This document shows positions 1 through 7,782 of a stretch of 28,893 bases of DNA, one piece after another. The DNA is taken from assembly GCA_002083555.1 (NCBI GenBank), contig MSXN01000005.1, positions 35,172 through 64,064 on the forward strand, given 5' to 3'. This DNA comes from Nitrospira sp. ST-bin5 (lineage in GTDB: Bacteria > Nitrospirota > Nitrospiria > Nitrospirales > Nitrospiraceae). The position numbers and the translations under genes are program-made. The notes below the pieces were generated by a model. That model saw only the letters and a program-made list of their open reading frames with translations, had not been told where the DNA came from and searched no databases. Each line of letters begins with the position of its first letter. Position 1 is the first letter of the stretch.

Positions 1-8
1 GGGCAGTT

Positions 9-353
9 ATGAATAGTGCCGCGGAGAATATCTCGGGCTCTTCGGAAGGCCAAGGGAGTCGGGCGATCGAGGCCGTCCTGGGGCGAGCGTTTACCATTCA
101 TCTGTGGGAAGACCGTACCCGTGGCGAGCAATGGGTTCCGAGCTACAACACCAAGGCGTTGACCCTTGTGGATGATCAATTTCTCCGAGTCGCCAGTAAT
201 AACGCGGTCGAGAACGGTCAGCGCACGTTCGAGTTTCAGGGGATGCTGCTCGGGACCCATGAATTGGTATTCGAAAAGCGCATGGGGTGGAAATTCACCG
301 CGGAAGATCGTCGGATATTCCTGATCCAAGTTGCGCCACCCGGGAAAGGCTGA
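9..353 (+). CDS. Small chagasin-like (I42 family-like) protein
   Basis: This is a 114-residue protein with no signal peptide or membrane segment. Its C-terminal half (residues 65-108) shows the spacing seen in chagasin/I42 inhibitors of cysteine peptidases: a G-x-R-x-F-x-F strand, a G-x-x-x-L-x-F strand ending in a GW where the family usually has RPW, and a final hydrophobic F-L-I-Q-V strand. The family binds papain-like proteases through loops of a beta sandwich. The diagnostic NPTTGY-type loop is not clear here, so inhibitor activity is only an inference. The ATG at 9 is the first start visible, but the frame stays open to the window edge and the gene may begin upstream. The stop lies 6 bases before the GTG of the aminotransferase, so the two are probably co-transcribed. 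It could also be an unrelated beta-sandwich protein. Confidence 0.6.
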   Translation: MNSAAENISGSSEGQGSRAIEAVLGRAFTIHLWEDRTRGEQWVPSYNTKALTLVDDQFLRVASNNAVENGQRTFEFQGMLLGTHELVFEKRMGWKFTAEDRRIFLIQVAPPGKG

Positions 354-358
354 TCGTC

Positions 359-1213
359 GTGCCGGATATTGCATTTATCAACGGGCGATTCCTTCCCTGG
401 CAGGAGGCCACCGTACCGATCGAAGATCGTGGGTTTCAGTTCGGCGATGGCGTGTATGAAGTCATCAGGACCTATCACGGCCGTCCCTTTGAACTGGATG
501 CGCATCTCGACCGGCTTGATCGCAGTGCGCGTGAACTGAGTCTGATTCAGCCCTATACGAGAGCCCAGTGGACCGAATGGATTCAGCAGGGCGTTCGGGC
601 AGCTGGATATGCAGAGGCGAAAGTTTATCTCCAGATCACCCGCGGGGTGGCTGCAAGAGACCACGCGTTTCCGTCCAACGTGACTCCGACAGTGGTGATG
701 ACGATTCGAGCGTTGGCGTCGTTTCCGGCGAAGACGAGGGAGACCGGCGTCATTGCCAAGACCTGTGAGGATTTGCGCTGGGGGCGTTGCGACATCAAGA
801 GCGTGAATTTGTTAGCGAATGTGTTGGCACGTGAAGAGGCGAAGCGGGCCGGTGTGTTTGAGGCGATTCTGGTGAAAGATGGCCTGGTCACGGAAGGGTC
901 GGTGAGCAATGTGATGGCGGTTCAATCGGGAACCGTAGTGACCGCCCCTGAAGGTCCGCGCATTCTCTCGGGAGTGACCCGCACGGTGGTCTTGAGCCTG
1001 GCGAGGGCGGCGGGGTTCCCGGTGCGTGAAGAATTTCTGCCGGTCGAATCGCTCTATACCGCGGATGAAGTGTTTCTGACCGGGACGACCGTGGAAGTCC
1101 TTGCGGTGGTTCAGGTGGATGGGCGGGTGATCGGGGCCGGTCGACCCGGGCCGGTTGTCGAGGCTCTGGCCTCCCGCTGGGCGGCATTGACGGGGTCGTC
1201 CCCCTTGCTTTGA
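359..1213 (+). CDS. Class IV PLP aminotransferase (D-amino acid / branched-chain type)
   Basis: This is a 284-residue cytosolic PLP enzyme of the fold-type IV family, which includes D-alanine aminotransferase, branched-chain aminotransferase and aminodeoxychorismate lyase. The N-terminus has FINGRF and the EDRGFQFGDGVYE block. The PLP-binding lysine is K147 in the motif CDIKSVNLL, which resembles Bacillus D-amino acid aminotransferase most closely (DIKSLNLL). The GSVSNV and LTGTTVEV blocks near residues 181 and 242 bind the cofactor phosphate and substrate. The start chosen is the GTG at 359, preceded by GGGAAAGG at 342-349. The frame is open further upstream, but that would overlap the preceding gene. 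Branched-chain aminotransferase or lyase activity cannot be excluded from sequence. A terminator-like hairpin follows 31 bases downstream. Confidence 0.87.
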   Translation: MPDIAFINGRFLPWQEATVPIEDRGFQFGDGVYEVIRTYHGRPFELDAHLDRLDRSARELSLIQPYTRAQWTEWIQQGVRAAGYAEAKVYLQITRGVAARDHAFPSNVTPTVVMTIRALASFPAKTRETGVIAKTCEDLRWGRCDIKSVNLLANVLAREEAKRAGVFEAILVKDGLVTEGSVSNVMAVQSGTVVTAPEGPRILSGVTRTVVLSLARAAGFPVREEFLPVESLYTADEVFLTGTTVEVLAVVQVDGRVIGAGRPGPVVEALASRWAALTGSSPLL

Positions 1214-1244
1214 GGGGGGGGCCATGTTAAGGTGCCGTCGCTGG

Positions 1245-1268
1245 AAGTGGGCTCAGGCCCACTTTTTT
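1245..1268 (+). terminator. Terminator-like hairpin in the rimP leader
   Basis: AAGTGGGC at 1245-1252 pairs perfectly with GCCCACTT at 1257-1264 across a TCAG loop. Ts run from 1263 to 1268. It has the form of an intrinsic terminator. It ends only 20 bases before the rimP start, which leaves no room for a separate promoter. It therefore acts either as a partial terminator after the aminotransferase gene or as an attenuator in the leader of the rimP-nusA-infB transcript. Confidence 0.75.
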
Positions 1269-1288
1269 GTTTGGGCAGATGTACGGCA

Positions 1289-1798
1289 GTGTCAGAGGAT
1301 ACCGCATTGAGCATTCCGGAGCATGGATCCCGGTCTTCCATTGATCGGATTCAGGACATTCTTTCTCCGATTCTCTGGACACTAGGGTTGGAATTAGTGG
1401 ACGTGGTGTGCGTCGGGCAAGGTTCCCGATCCGTGGTCCGAGTGCTGATCGACAAACCTGGTGGTGTAACCGTTTCAGATTGTGAGCGGGCCCATTTGGC
1501 GGTCGGTCCCGCGCTGGATGTTGCCGATCCATTTCCACATACCTACACGCTGGAAGTGTCATCACCCGGGCTTGACCGCCCGTTCAAGCGGCTCCAAGAC
1601 TATCAGCGTGCGGTCGGGAAGCGGGTGAGCGTCAAGCTGAAGCAGCCGCTTGACGGCCAATGGCGTATTATCGGAGAGTTAGTGGAGGCGGATGAGGACT
1701 CGGTCGTTTTGGCGATCGCGTCGAAGGCCGCTACGACGGACACAGTGAAGCTTGATCGCCACTCTGTCGCGGAGGCCCGGTTAGTGATTGAGATTTAG
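1289..1798 (+). CDS. rimP: Ribosome maturation factor RimP
   Basis: RimP binds the free 30S subunit and helps its late assembly. The 169-residue product has the family layout: an N-terminal alpha/beta domain (about residues 18-100) with LGLELVDV, the VRVLIDKPGGV strand, and the YTLEVSSPGLDRPF signature that links to the C-terminal SH3-like barrel (about 101-169). The start was placed at GTG 1289. A longer in-frame start at 1232 would put a terminator hairpin inside the coding region and give 188 residues, longer than the usual 150-170. TTG 1307 is another possibility, and no strong ribosome binding site distinguishes them. The gene heads the rimP-nusA-infB cluster, with 53 bases before nusA. 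Confidence 0.9.
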   Translation: MSEDTALSIPEHGSRSSIDRIQDILSPILWTLGLELVDVVCVGQGSRSVVRVLIDKPGGVTVSDCERAHLAVGPALDVADPFPHTYTLEVSSPGLDRPFKRLQDYQRAVGKRVSVKLKQPLDGQWRIIGELVEADEDSVVLAIASKAATTDTVKLDRHSVAEARLVIEI

Positions 1799-1851
1799 CC
1801 GATGGTCAGGAGTGGTCACAGTCCCGCACGATCGAGCAGGAGCGTAAATTT

Positions 1852-3003
1852 ATGAACCGAGAATTAATCGCAGTCATCGATGAGATTGGACGCCAAAAGG
1901 GCATCGAAAAGTCCCGTGTCATCGGGGCCATCGAGTCGGCCCTCCAAACCGCTGCCAAGAAGCGCTTCGGGCAGGCGGAGAATATCCAAGTCGAGATCGA
2001 CTCCAAGACCGGCGAGATCTCCGTGGTCTCGAAGAAGACGATTGTCGATCACGTGAGCAACCCGAAGGCGGAAATTTCCCTTCAGGAGGCGCGCCAACTT
2101 GATAGCGAAGCGGAAGTGGGAGATGAAATCGGCTCGCTCATCGAAATGGACGAGCTCGGCCGTATCGCGGCACAGACGGCGAAGCAGGTCATCTTCCAAA
2201 AGGTGCGCGAAGCCGAGTGGGAAGCGGTTCAGAAAGAATATTCGACCAGGCAGGGCGACCTCGTCAACGGCATTATCTTGGGCATGGAACGCCGGAATTA
2301 TCTGGTAGATCTCGGCAAGACGGAAGCCGTCCTCCCGATTCAGGAACAGATTCCGCGCGAGACGTATCGGCGCGGCGACCGGGTCAAGGCGATGCTATTG
2401 GAAGTCCGCCGGACGCCGAAAGATGTGCAGGTCATCCTGACGCGGAGCCATCCCCAATTCGTTTCGAAGCTGTTTGAGTTGGAAGTGCCCGAAGTCATGG
2501 AAAAGATCGTTGAGATCAAGTCGATCGTCCGGGAGCCGGGCGATCGCACGAAGATTGCCGTGACTTCGCGTGAGAAGGCGGTCGATCCGGTCGGCGCCTG
2601 TGTCGGCATCAAGGGATCGCGCGTACAGGCGGTGGTCCGCGAGTTACGGGGCGAGAAGATCGATATCATCACCTGGACGCAGGATCCTCGCGTGTTTATT
2701 GCCGAGGCGCTGAACCCGGCTACGATCGAAAAAGTCGGTATCGACGACGAGAAGAAGTCGGCGTTGGTCGTGGTCGCTGATTCGCAGCTGTCGCTGGCGA
2801 TCGGGAAGAACGGGCAGAACGTGCGGTTGGCGGCTCGTTTGACCGGATGGAAGATCGATATCATCAGCGCGACGGAATACGAAAAAGAAAAAGTGGAGCG
2901 CGACAAGGAAATCAAAGCTGCGATGGCCGACGAGGCCGAAGCGCAGCGATTGCAGGAAGAGGCCCGGCAAGCCGCCAGGGCCGAAGAAAACGAATCGAAC
3001 TAG
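1852..3003 (+). CDS. nusA: Transcription termination/antitermination factor NusA
   Basis: NusA binds RNA polymerase and nascent RNA, promotes pausing and hairpin-dependent termination, and takes part in antitermination. The 383-residue protein has the usual order: an N-terminal polymerase-binding domain (about 1-125), an S1 domain (about 135-200, with GDLVNGIILG), and two KH domains (about 225-345, with the GACVGIKGSRV and AIGKNGQNVRLA loops). A short acidic tail rich in Glu and Ala follows. It lacks the extra C-terminal acidic repeats of E. coli NusA, so its length matches the shorter form found in many phyla. The ATG at 1852 is preceded by AGCAGGAGCG. The small ylxR and ylxQ-like genes that often follow nusA are absent; infB starts 15 bases after the stop. 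Confidence 0.97.
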   Translation: MNRELIAVIDEIGRQKGIEKSRVIGAIESALQTAAKKRFGQAENIQVEIDSKTGEISVVSKKTIVDHVSNPKAEISLQEARQLDSEAEVGDEIGSLIEMDELGRIAAQTAKQVIFQKVREAEWEAVQKEYSTRQGDLVNGIILGMERRNYLVDLGKTEAVLPIQEQIPRETYRRGDRVKAMLLEVRRTPKDVQVILTRSHPQFVSKLFELEVPEVMEKIVEIKSIVREPGDRTKIAVTSREKAVDPVGACVGIKGSRVQAVVRELRGEKIDIITWTQDPRVFIAEALNPATIEKVGIDDEKKSALVVVADSQLSLAIGKNGQNVRLAARLTGWKIDIISATEYEKEKVERDKEIKAAMADEAEAQRLQEEARQAARAEENESN

Positions 3004-3018
3004 AATCGAGTTCAATCA

Positions 3019-5598
3019 GTGTCTGCAATGCGCGTCTATGAATTAGCGAAGAAGCTGGGGATCGAGAATAAAGATCTCATCCCTGAACTCAAGAAGATGG
3101 GTGTGCCTGTCGCCTCTCACAGCAGTGCGCTCGATGACGACACGGTGCAAAAAGCTCTGGACAAACTCAGCCCGAAAGCCAAAGGGGCCGTAAAGGCGAG
3201 TGGGAAGGCGTCAGGCGACGATGTGGTCGGAAAAACACGCGACACTGAGGTAAAGCACGAAAGTGGGCATGGCGCCAAGGCGTCTGCCTCCAAGGCGGCG
3301 ATTGTGGAGGAGCCGGCAAAGACGGACAAGCGGCGCATTCTCATCAAGCGCAAAAAGGAAGATGAGCCTGTTGAGGCCAGCAGTCTGGTAGCTCCCCCGC
3401 CGAGTGAGGTCGAGACCTCAGCCGTCGCTGCGACATCCGTTGCGCATCCAGCGGTGAGTGAACCGCCCCCTCCTCCCCCTGTGGTTCTGCCGGAGTTGCC
3501 GGAAATTGGAACGATCCTCGCGCAGCCTCCGCCCCCTCCGGTCGAGACGGTTGTTATAAAGCCCGCGGCTGTTACGCCAGGAGCTATTCTGACGCCGGAA
3601 GCGCTCGCAGCGAAAAAGAAGAGCTTGGCGCTTGAAGCGATTGAGGCGGAAGGCCTCAAGGAAAAGCTCAAAAAAGCCAAAAAGACCGGTCGTCCCAAAG
3701 AAGAGCCAGATGTGAAGCATCGTGAAGATGCAGCCCGGTGGCAGGATCTTCGTGCCATTCCGACTGTGCAGCGCCGCGATGATCGCTCCCGGCATCTCCA
3801 TCATAGTACCCCATCCGAAATTACCAAGCCGCGTAGAAAGAGCGTCAAGGTGACGGTGGGGACGACAGTGAAAGAGTTTGCCGAGCTGATCGGGCAACGT
3901 CCGGCTGACATCGTTCGAAAGTTGATGGAGATGGGGCAGATGCTCACCTTCAATCAGCCGATGAACATGGATGTGGCCTCGATGATTGCCGAGGAAGCCG
4001 GCGTCAAGATAGAAATCTCCGTTGAAAAGGCCGGCGATGAACTCCTGGAGGCCGTGGTGCAGGCGGGAGAAGGCGATGAGCGCCTTGAGCCCAGGCCGCC
4101 GGTTGTCACTATCATGGGCCATGTCGACCACGGGAAGACCTCTCTTCTCGATGCCATCAGGCAAACAAAGGTGGCCGAGGGCGAAGCGGGCGGCATTACC
4201 CAGCACATCGGGGCCTATACCGTGTCGGTCCATGGGAAGCAGGTCACATTCCTGGACACGCCGGGCCACGAAGCGTTTACGGCCATGCGGTCGCGCGGCG
4301 CGAAGGTGACGGATATCGTCATTCTTGTGGTGGCTGCCGACGATGGCGTGATGCCGCAGACCATCGAAGCGATCAATCATGCAAAAGCGGCCGGAGTGCC
4401 ACTGATTGTGGCGATGAACAAGATCGACAAGCCTGAAGCCAATCCCGACCGGGTGCGCAACGCGCTGTCCGAGCACGGACTGATTTCAGAAGCCTGGGGC
4501 GGCGATACCATCATGGTGGAGGTATCGGCCAAACAGAGGACCGGTCTTGATACGTTGCTCGAAATGATTCTGCTCCAGTCGGAAGTATTGGAGCTGAAGG
4601 CCGATCCCCATCGCCAGGCAAAGGGAACGGTGGTCGAGGCTAAGCTCGAGCGTGGTCGTGGCCCTGTTGCGACCGTGCTGGTTCAGAGCGGTACGCTCAA
4701 AGTGGGCGATGTGTTTGTGGTCGGAACGTTCAGCGGTCGCGTCCGTGCCTTGCTCAATGACCAGGGTGTCAAGACGCAGCAGGCGACGCCGTCGATTCCT
4801 GTCGAGGTGATCGGGTTGCCGGGGGTGCCTTCCGCCGGAGATGTGTTCCAAGTAGTCTCCGACGAGCGAGTGGCGCGAGAAATTGCCGATGAGCGGGCGC
4901 AGAAACAGCGCACGGCGGATCTCGCGGGTCAGACGAAGGTCTCGCTCGACGATCTCTTTGCCAGAATTAAAGAAGGGTCAGCCAAGGAACTCGCCATCGT
5001 CATTAAGGCGGATGTGCAGGGGTCATCTGAAGCGCTGGCTGCGGCAGTCGAAAAGCTTCCAACCCCTGCGGTCAGGATCCGGGTCATTCACAACGGCGTT
5101 GGGGGAGTCACGGAGTCCGATGTGCTCCTGGCTGCCGCCTCGCGCGCGATTATTATCGGGTTCAATGTTCGTCCCGAACCGAAAGCCGCGTCCCTGGCCG
5201 AGCAGCAAGGGGTGGACGTTCGTTTGTACACGATTATTTATGAAGCGCTGTCCGACATTAAGGCCGCGATGGAAGGGTTGCTTGACCCCACGCTTAAGGA
5301 GCGGTCGTTGGGCCGGGCGGAAGTGCGCCAAGTTTTCACAATTCCCAAGGCCGGCGTCGTGGCTGGTTCCTACGTGGTCGAGGGCACGATCTCTCGAGCG
5401 GCGGTGGGAGTCAGGCTCATTCGAGACAACGTGGTGGTGTTCGAAGGCCGCCTCGGCTCGTTGCGCCGGTTCAAGGATGACGTGCGTGAAGTGCAGCAGG
5501 GATACGAGTGCGGTATCAGCATCGAGAACTTTAACGACATCAAGGCTGGCGATGTGATCGAGGCCTATACGATCGATAAGATCGCGGGGAAGCTCTAA
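3019..5598 (+). CDS. infB: Translation initiation factor IF-2
   Basis: IF-2 is the GTPase that brings initiator fMet-tRNA to the 30S subunit and drives subunit joining. The 859-residue protein starts with the IF2 N-terminal helix motif (RVYELAKKLG). A variable linker of about 270 residues, rich in Lys, Ala, Glu and polyproline, follows, then a second IF2_N segment (VKVTVGTTVKEFAELIG). The G domain has G1 GHVDHGKT at 367-374, G3 DTPGH at 413-417 and G4 NKID at 467-470. Domains II-IV complete the protein, ending in the fMet-tRNA-binding domain. Two starts compete: GTG at 3019, which has a nearby GAG, and ATG at 3028, which would give the more typical MRVYELAKK. The longer form is listed. Confidence 0.97.
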   Translation: MSAMRVYELAKKLGIENKDLIPELKKMGVPVASHSSALDDDTVQKALDKLSPKAKGAVKASGKASGDDVVGKTRDTEVKHESGHGAKASASKAAIVEEPAKTDKRRILIKRKKEDEPVEASSLVAPPPSEVETSAVAATSVAHPAVSEPPPPPPVVLPELPEIGTILAQPPPPPVETVVIKPAAVTPGAILTPEALAAKKKSLALEAIEAEGLKEKLKKAKKTGRPKEEPDVKHREDAARWQDLRAIPTVQRRDDRSRHLHHSTPSEITKPRRKSVKVTVGTTVKEFAELIGQRPADIVRKLMEMGQMLTFNQPMNMDVASMIAEEAGVKIEISVEKAGDELLEAVVQAGEGDERLEPRPPVVTIMGHVDHGKTSLLDAIRQTKVAEGEAGGITQHIGAYTVSVHGKQVTFLDTPGHEAFTAMRSRGAKVTDIVILVVAADDGVMPQTIEAINHAKAAGVPLIVAMNKIDKPEANPDRVRNALSEHGLISEAWGGDTIMVEVSAKQRTGLDTLLEMILLQSEVLELKADPHRQAKGTVVEAKLERGRGPVATVLVQSGTLKVGDVFVVGTFSGRVRALLNDQGVKTQQATPSIPVEVIGLPGVPSAGDVFQVVSDERVAREIADERAQKQRTADLAGQTKVSLDDLFARIKEGSAKELAIVIKADVQGSSEALAAAVEKLPTPAVRIRVIHNGVGGVTESDVLLAAASRAIIIGFNVRPEPKAASLAEQQGVDVRLYTIIYEALSDIKAAMEGLLDPTLKERSLGRAEVRQVFTIPKAGVVAGSYVVEGTISRAAVGVRLIRDNVVVFEGRLGSLRRFKDDVREVQQGYECGISIENFNDIKAGDVIEAYTIDKIAGKL

Positions 5599-5623
5599 GT
5601 CGCAGAGCCGGTAGGTGTGATGT

Positions 5624-5914
5624 GTGGCTGGGATGGTCGTGGGAGTCTGCACCGTCGAGTTGTGGATTCCGGAAAGTCAGTCGCTCAAGGATAAGCGGCA
5701 GGTTTTGCATAGCCTGAAGGATCGCCTGCGAGGCAAGTTCAATCTTTCCATTGCCGAAGTGGACGGGCAAGACCTCTGGCAAAAAGCGGTGCTCGGGATG
5801 GCCTGTGTGGCGAATGACGGGAGCCACGTCGAACAAGTCGTCGAGCAGGCGCTCAACGTCATCAAGAGTATGCCAACCATTGAAGTTGTTCGTGTGCATC
5901 GGGAGCTCTTGTGA
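5624..5914 (+). CDS. DUF503 (YlxP-like) protein
   Basis: This 96-residue protein belongs to the DUF503 family, recognised from VVGVCTVELWIPESQSLKDKR at the N-terminus and a ferredoxin-like alternation of strands and helices. The Bacillus homologue ylxP sits at the same place between infB and rbfA, so the position supports a link to ribosome assembly or translation. No biochemical role is established to my knowledge. GTG 5624 follows TAGGTG; ATG 5633 would remove three residues and is equally plausible. It is 25 bases downstream of infB. Confidence 0.88.
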   Translation: MAGMVVGVCTVELWIPESQSLKDKRQVLHSLKDRLRGKFNLSIAEVDGQDLWQKAVLGMACVANDGSHVEQVVEQALNVIKSMPTIEVVRVHRELL

Positions 5915-5976
5915 CGCACATGCGTGTGAGATCGGGAAGAAGTAGGCAGGAAGAGCGACCGTGCGACAGGTGGGCG

Positions 5977-6402
5977 ATGTCCAAGACGACCTATAAGCGA
6001 TCAGACCGAGTGGCCGACCAGATTCGCATGGAGGTGGCGGACATCTTGATGCGCAAGATCAAGGATCCGCGTGTGCGGTCGGTCACGGTCACCGATGTCG
6101 AGCTGACGGCGGATCTACGGATCGCCTATATCTTCGTCACGACGATGGAGAAGGAGCAGGCTGAGCGCGATGTGTTCGCCGGATTATCGAAGGCCAGCGG
6201 CTTCGTTCGCGCCGAGCTGGGCCGGCGATTGGCATTGCGGTATTTGCCTGAAATCATCTTTAAACGAGATGAGACGGGCCCCCGCGGTGATCGAGTCATG
6301 AAACTGCTCGATGAATTGCAGCCGCATGAGACGGCCCAAGACGCCTCCGATGACACGTCCGGTCCGGCGGAGTTGATCATTCCCCCGATGAGAACGAAGT
6401 GA
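5977..6402 (+). CDS. rbfA: 30S ribosome-binding factor RbfA
   Basis: RbfA is a KH-like cold-shock factor that binds immature 30S subunits during 16S rRNA 5'-end maturation. The 141-residue product carries the family blocks YKRSDRVADQI (start), KDPRVRSVTVTDVELTADLR (about residues 28-47) and LRYLPEIIFKRDE (about 88-100), followed by a short acidic tail. ATG 5977 was chosen because AGGTG sits just upstream and the length then fits the family. The frame is open back to a GTG at 5911, but that would add 22 basic residues with no family similarity. The stop overlaps the truB start as TGATG, suggesting translational coupling. Confidence 0.92.
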   Translation: MSKTTYKRSDRVADQIRMEVADILMRKIKDPRVRSVTVTDVELTADLRIAYIFVTTMEKEQAERDVFAGLSKASGFVRAELGRRLALRYLPEIIFKRDETGPRGDRVMKLLDELQPHETAQDASDDTSGPAELIIPPMRTK

Positions 6403-7346
6403 TGGCGTTGGTGACAGAAGGGCGGCAAAAGACTCGTGTGGGCGATGGCGTGCTCATCGTCAACAAAGAGGCGGGCTGGACCTCCCATGATGTGGTGGCG
6501 AAAGTACGGGGCCTGTTGGGCGGGGCTAAGGTCGGCCATGCCGGCACGCTGGATCCCGCGGCGACGGGCGTGTTGCCGCTGCTGATCGGGAAAGCGACGC
6601 GGGTGGCGGAATATCTGGTGGGTTGGGACAAGGAGTATCGTGCGGTCCTGCGGTTGGGTGAAACGACGGATACGCAGGATGCGACCGGGACCGTGCTTCG
6701 GCGGGTGGAGACGGCCGGTGTGAGTGCCGAAATTCTTGACGGCGTGGTCGCTCGATTTCGCGGGCCGCAAAAGCAAATGCCCCCGATGTATTCGGCGGTG
6801 AAGGTGGCTGGGCGACCGTTATATAAGGCAGCACGTGCCGGAGAAACCGTTGAGCGGACAGAACGAGACATCGTCATTCACGAGCTCGAGGTGACGGCTG
6901 TCGACGGACGCGACATTGCATTGCGAGTCGTCTGTTCGAAAGGAACCTATATCCGGACATTGTGTGCCGATATGGGGCAGGCATTGGGCGTCGGCGGACA
7001 TCTGCTGTCGCTTGAGCGCACGCGCGTCGGGTCGCTGACGATCGAGCAGGGGCTGACGGTCGATCAGATTGCCGCTCATGTGACGATTGGCTCGGTCGGA
7101 TCTATCTTATTGACGCTGGATCAGGTGTTGGTGGAGCTGCCGCTTGTGACGGTGACGATGGAGCAAGCCGTACGCGTGCTGCACGGGGCGCCAATCGGGT
7201 TGCCGCACGATCTGTCGCCCACCTCGTTGCCCATCCGCCTGAAGGATGAGCAGGGACGGTTGTTGGCAATCGGTGCGTATGACGGGCAAGGTAAAGGGTC
7301 GGTCAGAATTGACAAAGTGTTAGTCGACAGTGAATCACTCAATTAA
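6402..7346 (+). CDS. truB: tRNA pseudouridine(55) synthase TruB
   Basis: TruB isomerises U55 in the T-loop of tRNAs to pseudouridine and also acts as a tRNA chaperone. The 314-residue protein has the N-terminal DKPxGxTS-like block (NKEAGWTSHDVV) and the catalytic motif GHAGTLDPAATGVL with the nucleophile at D51. The KGTYIRTL block is near residue 185. The C-terminal 80 residues form a PUA-like domain. It is expressed with rbfA through a one-base overlap (ATG 6402; GTG 6399 is an alternative). rpsO follows after 21 bases. The order rbfA-truB-rpsO-pnp is widely conserved. Confidence 0.96.
   Translation: MALVTEGRQKTRVGDGVLIVNKEAGWTSHDVVAKVRGLLGGAKVGHAGTLDPAATGVLPLLIGKATRVAEYLVGWDKEYRAVLRLGETTDTQDATGTVLRRVETAGVSAEILDGVVARFRGPQKQMPPMYSAVKVAGRPLYKAARAGETVERTERDIVIHELEVTAVDGRDIALRVVCSKGTYIRTLCADMGQALGVGGHLLSLERTRVGSLTIEQGLTVDQIAAHVTIGSVGSILLTLDQVLVELPLVTVTMEQAVRVLHGAPIGLPHDLSPTSLPIRLKDEQGRLLAIGAYDGQGKGSVRIDKVLVDSESLN
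7310..7338 (+). promoter_or_regulatory. Possible internal promoter before rpsO
   Basis: A perfect TTGACA lies at 7310-7315 inside the 3' end of truB. The candidate -10 at the right distance (GAATCA or TGAATC around 7332-7338) is poor. If used, transcription would start about 20 bases before rpsO. E. coli has an rpsO promoter at the equivalent place, which is the main reason to list this weak site. Confidence 0.28.
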
Positions 7347-7367
7347 AAGGCAGGAGGAGTACGAGTC

Positions 7368-7637
7368 ATGGCCTTGTTGAAGGAAGCAAAGACGGAGTTG
7401 ATCAAGCAGTATCGCCAGCACGATACGGATTCGGGATCCCCCGAAGTTCAGATTGCGGTGTTGACCAACCGGATTACCTATTTGACCGAGCATTTCAAGC
7501 TGCATAAGAAGGATCACCATTCACGGCGTGGTCTCTTGCAGCTGGTCGGACGGCGGCGGCGGTTGCTCGACTATCTGCGTGGCGTCGATGAAGCGCGCTA
7601 TCGGGCAGTCATCGAACGACTCGGTATTCGCAAGTAG
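7368..7637 (+). CDS. rpsO: 30S ribosomal protein S15
   Basis: S15 is a primary 16S rRNA-binding protein that organises the platform of the 30S subunit. The 89-residue length is exactly typical. The sequence contains the HDTDSGSPEVQIAVLTNRI block, HKKDHHSRRGLLQLVGRRR (about residues 42-60) and the closing Y-L-R-G-V-D-E-A-R-Y segment. ATG 7368 is preceded by a strong CAGGAGGAG. A 145-base gap with large hairpins separates it from pnp. In E. coli the matching gap is an RNase III site controlling pnp. Confidence 0.98.
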   Translation: MALLKEAKTELIKQYRQHDTDSGSPEVQIAVLTNRITYLTEHFKLHKKDHHSRRGLLQLVGRRRRLLDYLRGVDEARYRAVIERLGIRK

Positions 7638-7660
7638 TCGAAAGAGAGACGGACGCAAGC

Positions 7661-7747
7661 CGCTGTCGCACAGAGAGTGCGACAGCGCGGAACGCATGTC
7701 GCACAGGTGAACACGGAGATACGCTCGCGTGCGAGCGTATCTCTGTG
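7661..7747 (+). promoter_or_regulatory. rpsO-pnp intergenic RNA hairpins
   Basis: Hairpin 1 pairs CGCTGTCGCAC (7661-7671) with GTGCGACAGCG (7677-7687): 11 perfect pairs around an AGAGA loop. Hairpin 2 is a 17-pair palindrome, 7712-7728 against 7731-7747, with a single G-U pair. No T-run follows either, so they are not terminators. The element TGTCGCACAG occurs twice (7664-7673 and 7697-7706), so GTGCGACA (7677-7684) could pair with either copy. Long stems here recall the RNase III processing site through which E. coli PNPase represses its own mRNA. The function in this organism is inferred. Confidence 0.75.
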
Positions 7748-7782
7748 GGCATCTGTGGGACCCAACCTGGAGGAAACCATAG

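Noticed and set aside
1232..1288. Longer rimP start adding 19 residues
   Set aside because: It would translate the terminator-like hairpin and its T-run, and gives a protein longer than the family with no matching N-terminal residues.
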